NCBI GenBank assembly: GCA_948567375.1
Contig: OX419755.1
Coordinates: forward strand, 61,763,945 to 61,827,944
Origin: Lunularia cruciata
Lineage: Eukaryota; Streptophyta; Marchantiopsida; Lunulariales; Lunulariaceae
Direction of reading: 5' to 3'
Length of the DNA: 64,000 bases
The position numbers and the translations under genes are program-made. This document shows, one piece after another, positions 42,901 through 53,322 of the stretch. Position 1 is the stretch's first letter. Every line of letters starts with the position of its first letter. The notes below the pieces were generated by a model. That model was given only the letters and a program-made list of their open reading frames with translations. It did not search any database and was not told the origin of the DNA.

Positions 42901-45430
42901 GCGAGGTCATATGGGTCTTTGTCTTTGACATCCACCTTGTAGCATTCCAAGTAGTTAACTTAACTTGGACTTTGTCTTTGGATTTGCCTGAGGACAAAGA
43001 CGATGAGTCTTTGGATTTGTCCTCCTCTTCCGACAAACTTGTTTCCCCGAGGTGGGGAACTTTCCTCCAACTCACAGTCACCAGCTTCTGATCTTTGGAC
43101 AAGATGTCCTTGAATCTTAACTTCTGCTGATGCCAATCCACCACAACTTGGGCGCTATACAACCAGGGTCTTCCGATCAACAGAGGGTAACCAGTCTTTG
43201 TCACTAGTCGCAACACAATGTAGTTCAACTTGAAGGGTACCCCTCCAATGATCGTAGTGATGTTTGACAGCATGCTCAAAGACCGTCTCCTGGTTTGGTC
43301 TGCAAACTTCAACACTTGAGGTGTTGGTTCAAACGTGTGATACCTAAGTCGATTTGCAGTATCTTAGGTCATGACATTCACACCGGACCCAGAGTCAATG
43401 GGTATTGATGTGATCATGCACCCTTCAATCTCCGCATCTACCTCGGGAGATCCTAAATCTTCTTGTTCAATATGATAGATAGCAGGCAAGTCCTTCTTTG
43501 ACATCGACCTCACCTTCCAGTGCCAAATTCAGCTGCCTCTTGCACAGCTTGTTATCTTCCCACAATTGCTTGAATGTAACGTTGGCATTTGTGGCTGCCA
43601 GATCTGCTACAATATCATATTGGAGGACTCCTCTCAATTTGACCATCTTTGCCTTTGGCTTCGGGTCTGAATTCTCTCCATGTTCCCTCTTGACTTTGGG
43701 ACACTTCAAAATGGTAACGGGCTTGCTAATGGCCTTAACCCGAGGTTCCTCGGGTTGGCTCACCTTGGTTTGGATCAGACCCTTTACTTCGGATCAGATG
43801 TCTGCCGGAAAAACAAGAGACTTTGTCTTTGTCTCCTCTTCCAAACTCAGTTCTTGAGTCCTGAGTAGTGCCTCCTTTAGTTCTTTCTGCAAGGCTTTAG
43901 CTTTGGCTTTTGCAAGGATCTTTTCCTCCTTGGCAGAAAGAATTGCCTTTGAGCGCAGTCTCTTCACCTTTCTGGAAGACAACAAGGTCGTACTCAGTTC
44001 TTTGGGATCACGCTTCATCTTGCTGGAGCGTGTCTCAACTTTCAAAATTTCAAGGTCCAGCCATTCTCCTTCCGAGGCCGGACTCCCTTCTTGAGGTCTT
44101 TCTTCCTCAAGAGTGATACAATTTACATTAGTATCCTCCTTTGGCTGCATTGCTGCACGCTCAACGAGGGTCTGTATATACTTTACAGGCGGCTTTGGGT
44201 TCGGTGGGTGAGGACATTGGTTGCCCGTATGCCCCAATCCCTTACAATTTCCACACAGGGGAACATACCCAATTTGCCTTCTTGGCTTGGGATAGTTTGG
44301 AGACCAATGTCCCATTGAGCCACAATTATAACAGGGCCCGGGTGCAACATTCTGAGGGCAATTATGGTCGCTCATTGGTGGTCTTCGTGGAGGAGCATTG
44401 GGGTTATACTCCCTTGGTCCAAACCTCAAACCTTGGTACGATGTGCTCCCTAGAGGCTATACTTCTTGTGTTTGGTACACAACCTCTTCGTCCTTGTTTT
44501 GGTTCCATCCCGGAACCCAATTGATTTGCTGCACCGAGAATGCATTACGAGTATTGCATTCTATGTTTGCATGGCCTGATTTGCCACATGCGGTGCACCA
44601 TACATTCAATCTCCCAAATGCTGGGGCCTTCCTTCTGTCTTTGGCCCCAATCATCTGGATCTTGAAATCCAAAAAATTCTTGATGAGGGCATCCAGCTTG
44701 GTATCCGCCTTATTTACACTCTTTGCTAGAGGAGTCACTGGTTTCTTGCCCCCACATCTTCTGACTTGTCTTGGCTTTGATTCTTCTTTGGATTCCGAAG
44801 AAGAGCTTGAAGACGTGGAGGACTTGTCCAAAGAAGAGGATGTACTTTGCAAAGCTCTCCTTCAAGGCTTCTTGCCTTTCTTCTCCCAATTTCTCCGGTT
44901 ACCGGCAGAGTGAGAGTGGGCCGCCTCGTAACGAGCAACATGTTTGAGTACTTTGTCCAGGGAAGTTACATTCCTCTCCCTTGTAAAGATTTATATTTTT
45001 GGTGAAAGTCTCCCGAGGAACCAAGTAATGGCTTGGGCATCAGAGTTACCCACCACCCCCAATTGCTTGGGAGCTCGGTTCAATAGTGCCATGAACCGCT
45101 CAGAGTAGTCTCTCAACTTCTCCTTCTTGCCTTGGTCTAAATTGTTTAGTGCCGCAAAGACACTCGTGTCGTTATCAACCTCTTGGAATTGTTCCAGGAA
45201 GTTGTTTCTCAAGTCTGCCCAATCCCCTGGTATGAACCCCTTTTGGGTCACATGGTTGTACCAGCTCCAAGCTTTCTTTCGGAGCAAACTTGGGAAAATT
45301 CTCAATCGATCCGCCAAGTCATGCTCCTTGTTAGCAAAGGAGATGACTTTGAATTCTTTGATGAATTCATTGGGGTCTTTGTCTTGTTCTGTCCCCTTGT
45401 ACTTCTGATAGGCGTGTCAGGTGACAGACA
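39974..45430 (-). pseudogene. LL-3 gag-pol polyprotein, most complete LL copy
   Basis: Capsid (DLADRLRIFPSLLRKKAWSWY, from 45317) is followed by three CCHC knuckles: CTACGKSGHANIEC (44556-44597), CYNCGSMGHWSPN with the last Cys changed to Tyr (near 44295-44335), and CGNCKGLGHTGNQC (near 44215-44260). The protease has PIDSGSGVNVMT (near 43370-43408). RT (42570-41991) has MPFGLCN and the FIDDFCVFG box near 42125-42154. RNase H spans 41880-41350. Integrase has an H-X6-H and CDAC finger (41085-40950), WGIDFVGP near 40880, LVSDQGTHF near 40700, NPKANGLTE near 40595 (D-X35-E) and a GPY module near 40120. Gag to RT share one frame; frameshifts lie near 41990-41880 and 40340, and stops near 44430 and 43330. 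Confidence 0.92.
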
Positions 45431-46235
45431 ACAAAGTCATCGTTTGATGCACTGGGATCGGCTGAGGTAGTGCTGAACTTGACAGAACTAAAGGATTGGC
45501 AGAGATACTAGTCAGAAATTTCCAAATACAAAGCAAAGTAACAATTTCAGTTCTTCTTGGTTGCGTCTTTAATCTCTCAGGTAGAAACCACACCCAGAAG
45601 AGAGTAACAAGCTCTGACTCGCAATCTTGTCACAAATTTCACACTCCTTAATCACAACTCCATCAAATCTTTCCAAACAATCTTGATTGTGATGATTCAA
45701 GCTCTCCCAAAAATGGCACTTCACTGCAAAATGACTTTGCCTCAGAATTGTGTTCCACCCCTCCACTAAAGGCACAACTTCCTCGATCAAAATTGCTTCA
45801 CATCAACCTTCCACTGCACTCACAAATGCAGAATACTACCAACACAACAATTCCTCTCAGATGTGTCAAGGCATTGCTTTGATTGCACTTCACTCAAGAT
45901 CAAACACACAGAATGAAGATCAAGGCTACGGAATCCAACATCCAACAAACACACTGACTTGCACTTCAAATTTCTCCAAACACTCACAAACATAGACACA
46001 AAGTTGATACTCGGAATCAAGCTCAAGCAACGAGCACTGCTTCATAGCACTTTGCTCTATCTGTTCTCAGAAATTATGAGCAGTGAACAACATGATACTG
46101 CAAATGCCACTCTTAAATAGTGAAGCAATTGACAGTTCTAACAACTATACCGTTCTACAACAACTCTTCTAACCTGCAGATCCGAAATGACAATGCAGCT
46201 CTTCATATCTGCCTCTTCAAATCTTGAAATTGTTA

Positions 46236-48827
46236 CTAGTCCGATCCAATGTGTACTTCATCATCAGCTTTCAAACCCAAACCCGAAGTAAATTTACTTC
46301 CTACTATTCTGTCCTCGGGTTTCATATCTTCTACTTCTTTTACCAGATCCAGCAATTCTCTTTCTTGATCTGAAATTGCACTAGTGGGTAATCTATCTAA
46401 CTCTTCATCTCTCAACCCACTCTTCTCTAAGGTCTCCACCGGTAGCTCTAAGGACATTTGCACTCCTATGTTATCTACTTCGGGTTTTGCTCTAACATCT
46501 TTCCAAAGTTTTTCTATCTTTATTTTCACTAAGTCTAATCTAATCAAAATGTTATCTTCTACCTCTAAGATCTTTTTGTCTACACAAGTTCTGAGACAAA
46601 TTAACAAGGCATTCATATTTGTATCCTTCGCCTGTCTTTGCCTCGTCTCCTGCACCAACAACTCCAACTCGTGCAGCCTCGTCTCTTCAATCCGAATGAT
46701 GGCCTTTGTACTTAGCATTGCGTTCATCCTGAGGACAATCTCCTTCAATGGCTCCAATCTCATCTTTCTTTCACATTCTTGATCTGCAAGCCAATCCTCT
46801 CGGTACATCGCCAACTCCGCCTCAAACTCAGTTTTCACCGTCTCCTTCTCCTTCTCCTTCTCCTTTTGTACAACTCTCTCCTCCTGATTACGAAGTAACT
46901 CTTGTAATCTTTCTTCTTCTCTATATTGTGTTGCCAACTCTCGTTGCCAAAGTTGCTTCTTCTCCTCGACACTCTCCATCACCCTATCAAGCTCCTGATC
47001 CTTTGCAGCTACTCTTGCCATAGCATGGATAACCTCTACTCTTGAATCAGCAAATTGTTGCTTCAAGATCTTGTACTCTACTACTTGTGTCTCCCTTGCT
47101 ATGTCACTCTTCTTCACAAGATCCTCTCGATAATGCACTTCTCTCTTCAGGTCTTCAATTACTTGACTTCTCACTATTGCCTCGGCTTGCAGTACTTCCC
47201 TTTCCTCCTCACCTCAGGTTATACTCTTCTTCAATTCCGAGTTTTCTTCTTCCAGTCTTGCTAATACCTGCAACACAGTCTTCATCTCTGGACAAGTCGA
47301 CTGCATCTCCTTCTTCCTGTACTCTAGCTTTACCAACAACGGGCACACAACTTCTTGCAAGTACTCCACTCCATCATTGGCAACTACTTCAACCTGTGGA
47401 ATGATCTCCTTCTTTACCTCTTCTTCTCCCGATACTCGCCTTCTTCTCTGTAGTTGTCGTATTGGAATAGACGCCTCACTTCCCAAGCTTTCAAGTGCTT
47501 CTTCCTTCACTATACTTGGACCTGCTTTGAACTTTGCCTTACGTCTCAAGCGAACTCCTCTCTACACAGCGATCTTCTTCTCTTTAGGCTCATTTACTTC
47601 GTCTTCCAACTATGTGTTGTCCTTGGCTTTGATTGCTGCCTGTCCTTCTTCTTCTTCTTCTGCAGCCGCCGGTGCCAATGTCATTTCTCCTACTTCATTG
47701 CTATCGCTACTCATATCTCCACTCTGTAGTGTTAGCTCGGGCTCCTCCTCGTGTTCCAAGTCTTCGGTCTTAAGCTTGGCATCACCTTCCGAGTCTTCAT
47801 CCTCCGACTTGATCACCACCATGCCTCACCTCGGGTTGCCTCTCCTGGTCTTCCGAGGTTTCTTTGTGTCTCTAGCTTTGCCCTGCCAACTTCTCTTCTT
47901 CGTATTTGGGGTACTCACCTTGATCTCCACGTTCTTCCCTGTCTTTGTATAGTAGTCATTGGTGCTCCTGATTTGCAAAATGTATTGCTGGTCCTCGACA
48001 TCGACCTCCTTTCTCAAATCAGGATGGAAGTGCAACACCATCCGAGTTTGCTCCGCCGAGTTCAGCAAATTCAGCCCGAGGTAGAAATGCGCAAAAAAAC
48101 GGCACGATGTAGTGTGGAGGCGATTTATCCTGCAAATTCCACACCATTTGTCTCGTTCTCCCATGGAAACACCTCGCCCAATTGATTGGTTCTCTTGCAA
48201 ATAACTTGTGAAAGAACACTGCTTGGTGCTTCATCACATACGTGGTTCTTTCCGGCTTCAAGATAGCCATTAGCACACTCACAATTCCTCTCTTCATAGG
48301 GTCTTTGTAGCTCTCAACTTTGTACCCATTCTTTGTCCGCTTTGACAAAAATGCATCTCTCACCTCTTGAGTCTCTTGAGTCTCTTGAGCTATCTCTCCC
48401 TTCTCCAAGGATGTGGCCCCTGCTCCGAGCCTGCTTCCTTCCCGAGTATGAGTCTCCAATCCGACTTTGTCCAGTGAGCCGGATTTCCACTCTTCCCTTC
48501 CTCCTCGGGTCCATTGAGACACTTGCTCTCAATGATTTCTATCATGAAACCTGGAAACCTCACATTCCTGTTCCACGCCAAGAAAGTGATCCAAAGTCAG
48601 CTCAAGACTTTGATCCTAGCAATCACATCTAACCTCCAAATGGCATGATTTCTCACTGTGAATTTAGAGTTCTTCTTTCCTCCTCCCATCTCTTTTGCCT
48701 TCTCACTATCTCTTGATTTCACTCTCGAGACTTCTCCCTTACACACTAACGCAATTCCAACTCTATTTCCCTTCACACAATCACCTGCAAGACGACTTCT
48801 CAACAGCAAAGGAAAATTACTCAACAT
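46236..48827 (-). pseudogene. LTR-encoded coiled-coil protein, copy in the LL-3 5' LTR
   Basis: The frame starts MLSNF at 48827 with MGGGKKNSKF at 48689. A frameshift affects the middle of the N-terminal domain (48522-48019 lies in another frame). From 48200 on the frame returns, with the basic linker, the acidic stretch (47822-47610) and a 312-codon block (47174-46236) that holds the whole coiled coil and C-terminus without a stop. It reads Arg where solo LTRs 2 and 3 have a stop in SV-stop-IEE. This is the best copy for the C-terminal half. Its place in a 5' LTR paired with gag-pol confirms that the frame belongs to the LTR. Confidence 0.87.
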
Positions 48828-48846
48828 TTCGTCATTGCGAGTTCAA

Positions 48847-48854
48847 TTTTTATA
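48847..48854 (-). promoter_or_regulatory. TATA box of the LL-3 5' LTR
   Basis: TATAAAAA on the minus strand lies 20 bases upstream of the ATG at 48827. It is the only promoter candidate that could drive LL-3 gag-pol. Confidence 0.7.
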
Positions 48855-49251
48855 GAGTTGCGCTTTCTTTGTCTTTCTTCACTTTGAGTTTCTACCGAGA
48901 AATCACACCTCTTGCATGCACTTGTCACTGTCAATCAACCTTTGCGCGTATGGGCCGCCGGTTTTTGAACAGTCTCTTTTTGAATTTCTCGCCCCGACGG
49001 AAGGTTGTTAGACTGTCTTCACCTCAGGTTGAGCTCCCCCCAATACAAAGACACCTTACTTCAGGTTGTATGCTGACAGGGCATTTTTGAGTACATTGCT
49101 TTATGACCTGAAGTCACTTTACTTTGGGTTTCATCCCAAAGACTCTTTTCTTTGCCTTCTTTGGCCATACAAGTGCAATCCAACTTCTCTATACACTTCT
49201 TCTTCTTTATTTTGAAAAAAACAAAAAATGTGGGCACCACATCACAGCACT

Positions 49252-50260
49252 CTTAGTCAATTAGAACAAGATGAGCATGATCATCCAATAGCTTATGCTT
49301 GTAGGCAGATGGTTTCAGCAGAAAAGAACTACTCTGTCATAGAGAGAGAAGGGTTGGTATTGATCTTTGGTCTCAAGAAGTTTAGACACTACTTGATTGG
49401 AGGGAAAACCACAATTGTCACGGATCACAAGGCTTTGAAGTACATCTTCAACAAGCCTAATGTTGAAGGGAGACTAGCAAGGTGGTTGATACTCTTGTCT
49501 GAGTATGACTACACCATTGAAGATAGGCCAGGAAAGAAACATGCAAATGTTGATTTGTTTTCTAGAGCCTATGATCATGATGGAGATGAGCTAGTGGATG
49601 ATTCCTTCCCGGATGAGGAGCTCATGACAATCTCAATCACTCGAGAGGTTCCAATGGAGTACAAAGAGATTGTGGATTTTGTGACAAGAGGTAACTATCC
49701 AGAAGGGATGCATGCTAGGGATGCATGCAAGGGAGAGGAAGGCCCTTGCAGCAAGATCTAGACCTTACACAAATGGTGGAGAATATTCTTTTTCACCAAG
49801 GAGCATATGGTCTACTTCAAAGAGCAATGGGTAAGGAAGAGTATATCCTACTCATAAAGGAGTTTCATGAAGGTTTGGTGTGTGGAGGACACTTTGCAGG
49901 AAAGGTGACTTCTTTCAAGATTCTAGATGCAAGTTACCATTAGAGAGGGATTTTCAAGGATTGTCTTGATTATTGCAAATCTTGTCATGTTTGTGAAGCT
50001 TTTGCTAGAAAGTCTACATCCACTCTACCACTTAGATCAATTCTATTGCTATGACCTTTTGAGAAGTGGGGAATTGATTTTGTAGGTCCTCTCAATAGAA
50101 TCCCAAGGAATAATTGGTATATTGTGGTAGTTACGAATTATCTTACCGAGTGGGTTGAGGCTATACTATTGAGGGACAAGAATGAAGTTGGTAGATTTCT
50201 TTATGAATGCATTATCACTAGGTTTGGATGCATTTTGGAGTTGGTTTTTGATAGAGGAGG
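49252..50260 (+). pseudogene. SL-2 RNase H and integrase, middle part
   Basis: The reading resumes at LSQLEQDEHDHPIAYA, continuing NVAIGC from 34661. RNase H (TDHKALKYIFNKPNVEGRLARW) and the linker follow in one frame to about 49720. A short tandem duplication (GGATGCATGCTAG repeated near 49706-49729) shifts the frame. The integrase finger (FHEGLVCGGHF, CKSCHVC) lies at 49860-49995 and WGIDFVGP near 50070. Several stops are present. It ends at DRGG (50260), where solo LTR 5 inserted with TSD GGAGG. Confidence 0.88.
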
Positions 50261-51689
50261 TGTGGTACCCACATTTTTCATTTTGGATGAGTTTTGAAGA
50301 AGAAGTGCCTTGCTGAAACCAAAGAAGTCAACTTTGTGTTAGAGGAAGAAAGACTTGGATTGGATCAGACCCGAAGAAGCTTACTTTGTGTTAGAGGAGG
50401 AAAAAACTTGGATCAGATGCCGAAGGACGGTAGATCCGAAGGAGGAAAGGAAGTTGTAGATCAGGATTCTTGCAGGGGCCATATCTCAATGTCCACAAAT
50501 TCAAATCAAGTGTGCTATATCTCGTTAGAAGCATCTTGTTTAGAGCTTTCCATTGCTACCAAAGTCGCAGAGTTTGAAGGTCTGTAGAGGAAATAACAAG
50601 TATTTGAAGTTTTGGGAGTAGATGTACATAGTAAGTTAGTGTCTTCGGACTTGAGACTTCGGACTTTTGACTTTGGACTTCAGTTTTACACAACTTTGAG
50701 CTAGAAGCTTCTTTGCCTCAAGACAAAGATGACTAGATTTGAGATAGTTGGACCTCGGAGTGCAGTGAAAGTGACTTTGGGAATCTTGCCATAGGCATTA
50801 GAGAGAGTTAGAATAGAGAAAGAATAGATAGTAAGGATAACCATGACTTTAATTTCAGTTCTGATTGAAGATGGAACAAGAATTGAAGGAGAAGTAGCAA
50901 TAGTGAATAAACCCTAAGTGCAAGATCAGACAATAAGTGTCTTTGGGTCAATTACATGAGAGATTATGGGAAAGTGGGTTACAAATTGAAGGCGTAGATA
51001 GTGTACCCATGCTTTCAATTACAATTCTTGATGAGGATATAATGGAATTAGCAAAGGAATCGATAATAGTTAAGTCCAATGTTGCAAAAGTAGGAATTCA
51101 GGTGTCATTGGACTTATTATTAGAGACATTAGAGAAGAGTGGGTCGGGAGATGACAAAGTAGAAGGATTACCCATGAGCTCAATTGTAGATTGTAGTTAA
51201 GAAGTAGTAGAAATCATATCTTGAGTTGATCTTGAGTGAAGTACATCGGAGCAATGCCTTGATAGATCTGAGAGGAATTGTAGTGTTGGTAGTATTCTAT
51301 ATTTGTGAATGTAGCACAAAGTTGATGTGAAGCAATTTTGATCAAGGAAGTTGTGCCTTCAATGGAGGGATGGAATACAATTTTGAGGTGAAGTCATCTT
51401 GCAGTGAAGGGCCATATTCAGTAGAATCTGAATCATCACAATTAAGATTTGTTTGGACAAAATTTGCTATGTTGTGATTAAGGAGTGTGTATTTGTGACA
51501 AGTTGTCAAGATTGTGAGCTTGTTACTCTCTTTTGGGTGTAGTTTCTACCTAAGAAATAAAAGCTGCAACCAAGAAGAACTACATGTTACTGTTTGACTT
51601 CATGTTTGACCAATTCTGAATTATATCTCTGCAGGAACAAACTTTACTTACCCCATTACCGCAAAAGTGATATTTGTCAGATTATCAAA
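50261..51689 (+). mobile_element. LL solo LTR 5, short form, TSD GGAGG
   Basis: This 1,429-bp LTR starts TGTGGTACCCACA and ends GATTATCAAA, a decayed GGTTGTCACA. GGAGG at 50256-50260 and 51690-51694 is a perfect duplication inside the DRGGEF integrase codons. It lacks the TATA box and N-terminal domain and keeps only a C-terminal piece of the LTR protein (MSLGQLHERLWESGLQ to MELAKES and LETLEKSGSGDDKVEGLPMS, 50937-51200). Its first 600 bases differ from the common LL type, so it is a separate subfamily or deleted form. Confidence 0.9.
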
Positions 51690-52380
51690 GGAGGAGAGTT
51701 TACAAGAAGCATTACTATAGCCATGCTACAACATTTCTCTATCACACATAGAGTTACTAAATCCTATTAGCCAAATTCAATGGCTTGGCAGAGAGAACCA
51801 ATCAGACCTTGTGCATGATGTTGGCCAAAGATGTAGAAATGGAGAGAGCTAAACATCAATGAGACAAGAGGATTCATGCAGTTTTGTGGGAGTATAGGAC
51901 AACCATGAAGACTTCCACCGAGTATTCTCCATTTCAATTGGTATATGGTATTAAGTCTACCTTACCTATTTACTTTGATCTTCCTACCTTCCAAAGCATT
52001 CATAGGAGATTGAAGAAAGCACAAGGAGGTGATGCAGAGAAGTCAAGGAAGGAACAACTCATGGAGTTGGAAGAGGCAAGAGCAATTGCTATGGTTTGAG
52101 TGGAGCAAGCCGAAAGGAAACAAAAGGAGAGTTATGACAAGAGGCAAGGCAAGGAGAAGGTAGATCCTTTTAAAGAAGGTGATTGGGTAATGTTGTTCTA
52201 TTTGATTCAAGAGAGTGCAAAAGAACTTTTTGCCTAAGTAATTTGGACCTTTTGTAGTAGAGAAGGTATGGGGCAATTACACCTATGATAAGAAGGTTGG
52301 GAAGAAGACAATTTGATAGGATTAACCATGATAAGTTGAAGATATATCATAGACGGTAGAGAGCCCTTCACTTTGAGGAC
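51690..52380 (+). pseudogene. SL-2 integrase, C-terminal part
   Basis: The catalytic core continues EFTRSITIAMLQHFS after the solo LTR. The NSNGLAER motif carrying the catalytic Glu is damaged: a small deletion shifts the frame near 51775. WEYRTTMKTSTEYSPFQLVYG and the linker run in one frame at 51884-52099 and end in the TGA of AMV*VEQ, the same stop as in SL-1. The FGPF module lies near 52245-52290 after a further frame change. The NHDKLK-Y-HRR end at about 52360 is kept. Confidence 0.85.
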
Positions 52381-52396
52381 AAAGTGAAACTTAGTT

Positions 52397-52406
52397 CGGG
52401 GGTAAA
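52397..52406 (+). other. SL-2 polypurine tract
   Basis: CGGGGGTAAA directly precedes the 3' LTR, identical to SL-1. Confidence 0.8.
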
Positions 52407-53096
52407 TGTAACACCCATTTGTGCATGCGTGTGATATTGTGATATTTAGCTTGGTATTACAAGTACTTGAGAGATATTATTTATATAAAGATAAAGGATA
52501 GTTCTACATTAGTCATGATAAGCTAAAGTTAGTCATAGCTAAGATAGAGGGGACCTTACTTTAGAGAAAGTGGAAAACATGAGCACCACTATTTTAGATT
52601 CTAGTGTGTTGACTCGGTATTATTTCTAGGTGTTTGGCTTTGAGGAAAGAGTTGAGAACTCTTGGGCCCGCAAGCCTTTTTGTTTTGGATTCTTCTATAG
52701 TCCAAGGATAATCCATGTGAAGGAATCCTTGACTTAGTGGTTGGGTCAAGATAAGATCACATGCTAGTGGAATATGTCATGTGAATGGATATTCCTTTCT
52801 ACTTTTTGACTTTACTTGACTTTTAGTCTAGTAACTTGAGTTACTACGGTAATTAGTAACTTTGAAGCATAACTATTTCACAAGTATATAAACAAGGGAT
52901 GAGAATGTATTCATCATCCTTTCATTTGCAACTATCTCTCTCTCATTGAGTTCTCTAGTCAACAATGTCTTGAGTCTTGGAGTGTTAATTTTGGAGGAGT
53001 ATGATGGAGTTGGGGTTCCTTGCCTTCTTAGTCCATAGTGCGCTACCATAATAGCCATCAAAGGCTCATCTTGAGTGAGAGACAGGCTGGCTCACA
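52407..53096 (+). repeat. SL-2 3' LTR
   Basis: A 690-bp LTR from TGTAACACC to GGCTCACA, equal in length to the pieced-together 5' LTR. It holds TATATAAAG at 52482-52490 and TATATAAAC at 52885-52893, the latter about 200 bases before the LTR end and the likely core promoter. Confidence 0.95.
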
Positions 53097-53322
53097 AGAC
53101 AGAGGCCGGCGAGCGTCACTTGGATATTTTAGCTAGAGTGGGTGTGGCTTGACTATAATCAATGTCCAATTGTTGGCAGTTTATAAAGTGATAGATCAAG
53201 TACTGATATGAGTTGGGTGTATTTGAGAGCTATAAACAATCTGATTACATCAAAGAAGTGAAATCAAGGGGAAATTGGGTGCAAGAACTTTGAGTGTTGG
53301 TGGTATCTCCAAGCTTGGTGGA
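53097..53322. repeat. Unclassified repeat X, copy 2
   Basis: About 150 bases match 17117-17275 (GAGGCCGGCGAGCGTCAC, GTTGTTGGCAGTTTATA). It begins directly at the SL-2 LTR end. The last 70 bases before the LL LTR at 53323 are unassigned. No ORF or structural RNA is recognised. Confidence 0.6.

Larger units (their letters stand above)
38420..49241 (-). mobile_element. LL-3: Ty3/gypsy long-LTR element with both LTRs, TSD TCACA
   Basis: This 10.8-kb minus-strand element is flanked by a perfect TCACA duplication (38415-38419 and 49242-49246). The right LTR (5', 45501-49241) is nearly full length but has lost its last 80 or so bases together with the primer-binding site. The left LTR (3', 38420-39962) has lost about 2.2 kb internally. 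Gag-pol between them is the most complete LL copy here. It inserted at the exact end of solo LTR 4, which lies in SL-2. Confidence 0.96.
45501..49241 (-). repeat. LL-3 5' LTR, inner end deleted
   Basis: A 3.74-kb LTR begins (element sense) at 49241 with TGTGGTGCCCACA and runs to AGAGATACTAG near 45501. The last 80 or so bases, the terminal CACA, the primer-binding site and most of the leader are missing; gag-related sequence follows at once. The LTR protein frame and TATA box are present. Confidence 0.9.
25616..53096 (+). mobile_element. SL-2: Ty3/gypsy element of the short-LTR family, split by four nested insertions
   Basis: Reading only its own pieces (25616-26096, 29881-34661, 49252-50260, 51695-53096) gives about 7.67 kb with 690-bp LTRs at both ends, the same plan as SL-1. 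Interruptions are the solo LTR at 26097-29875, the solo LTR at 34662-38419, LL-3 at 38420-49241 and the short solo LTR at 50261-51689. Flanks TGACT (left) and AGACA (right) do not match. The left flank is an LL LTR and the right flank is repeat X. Confidence 0.93.
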
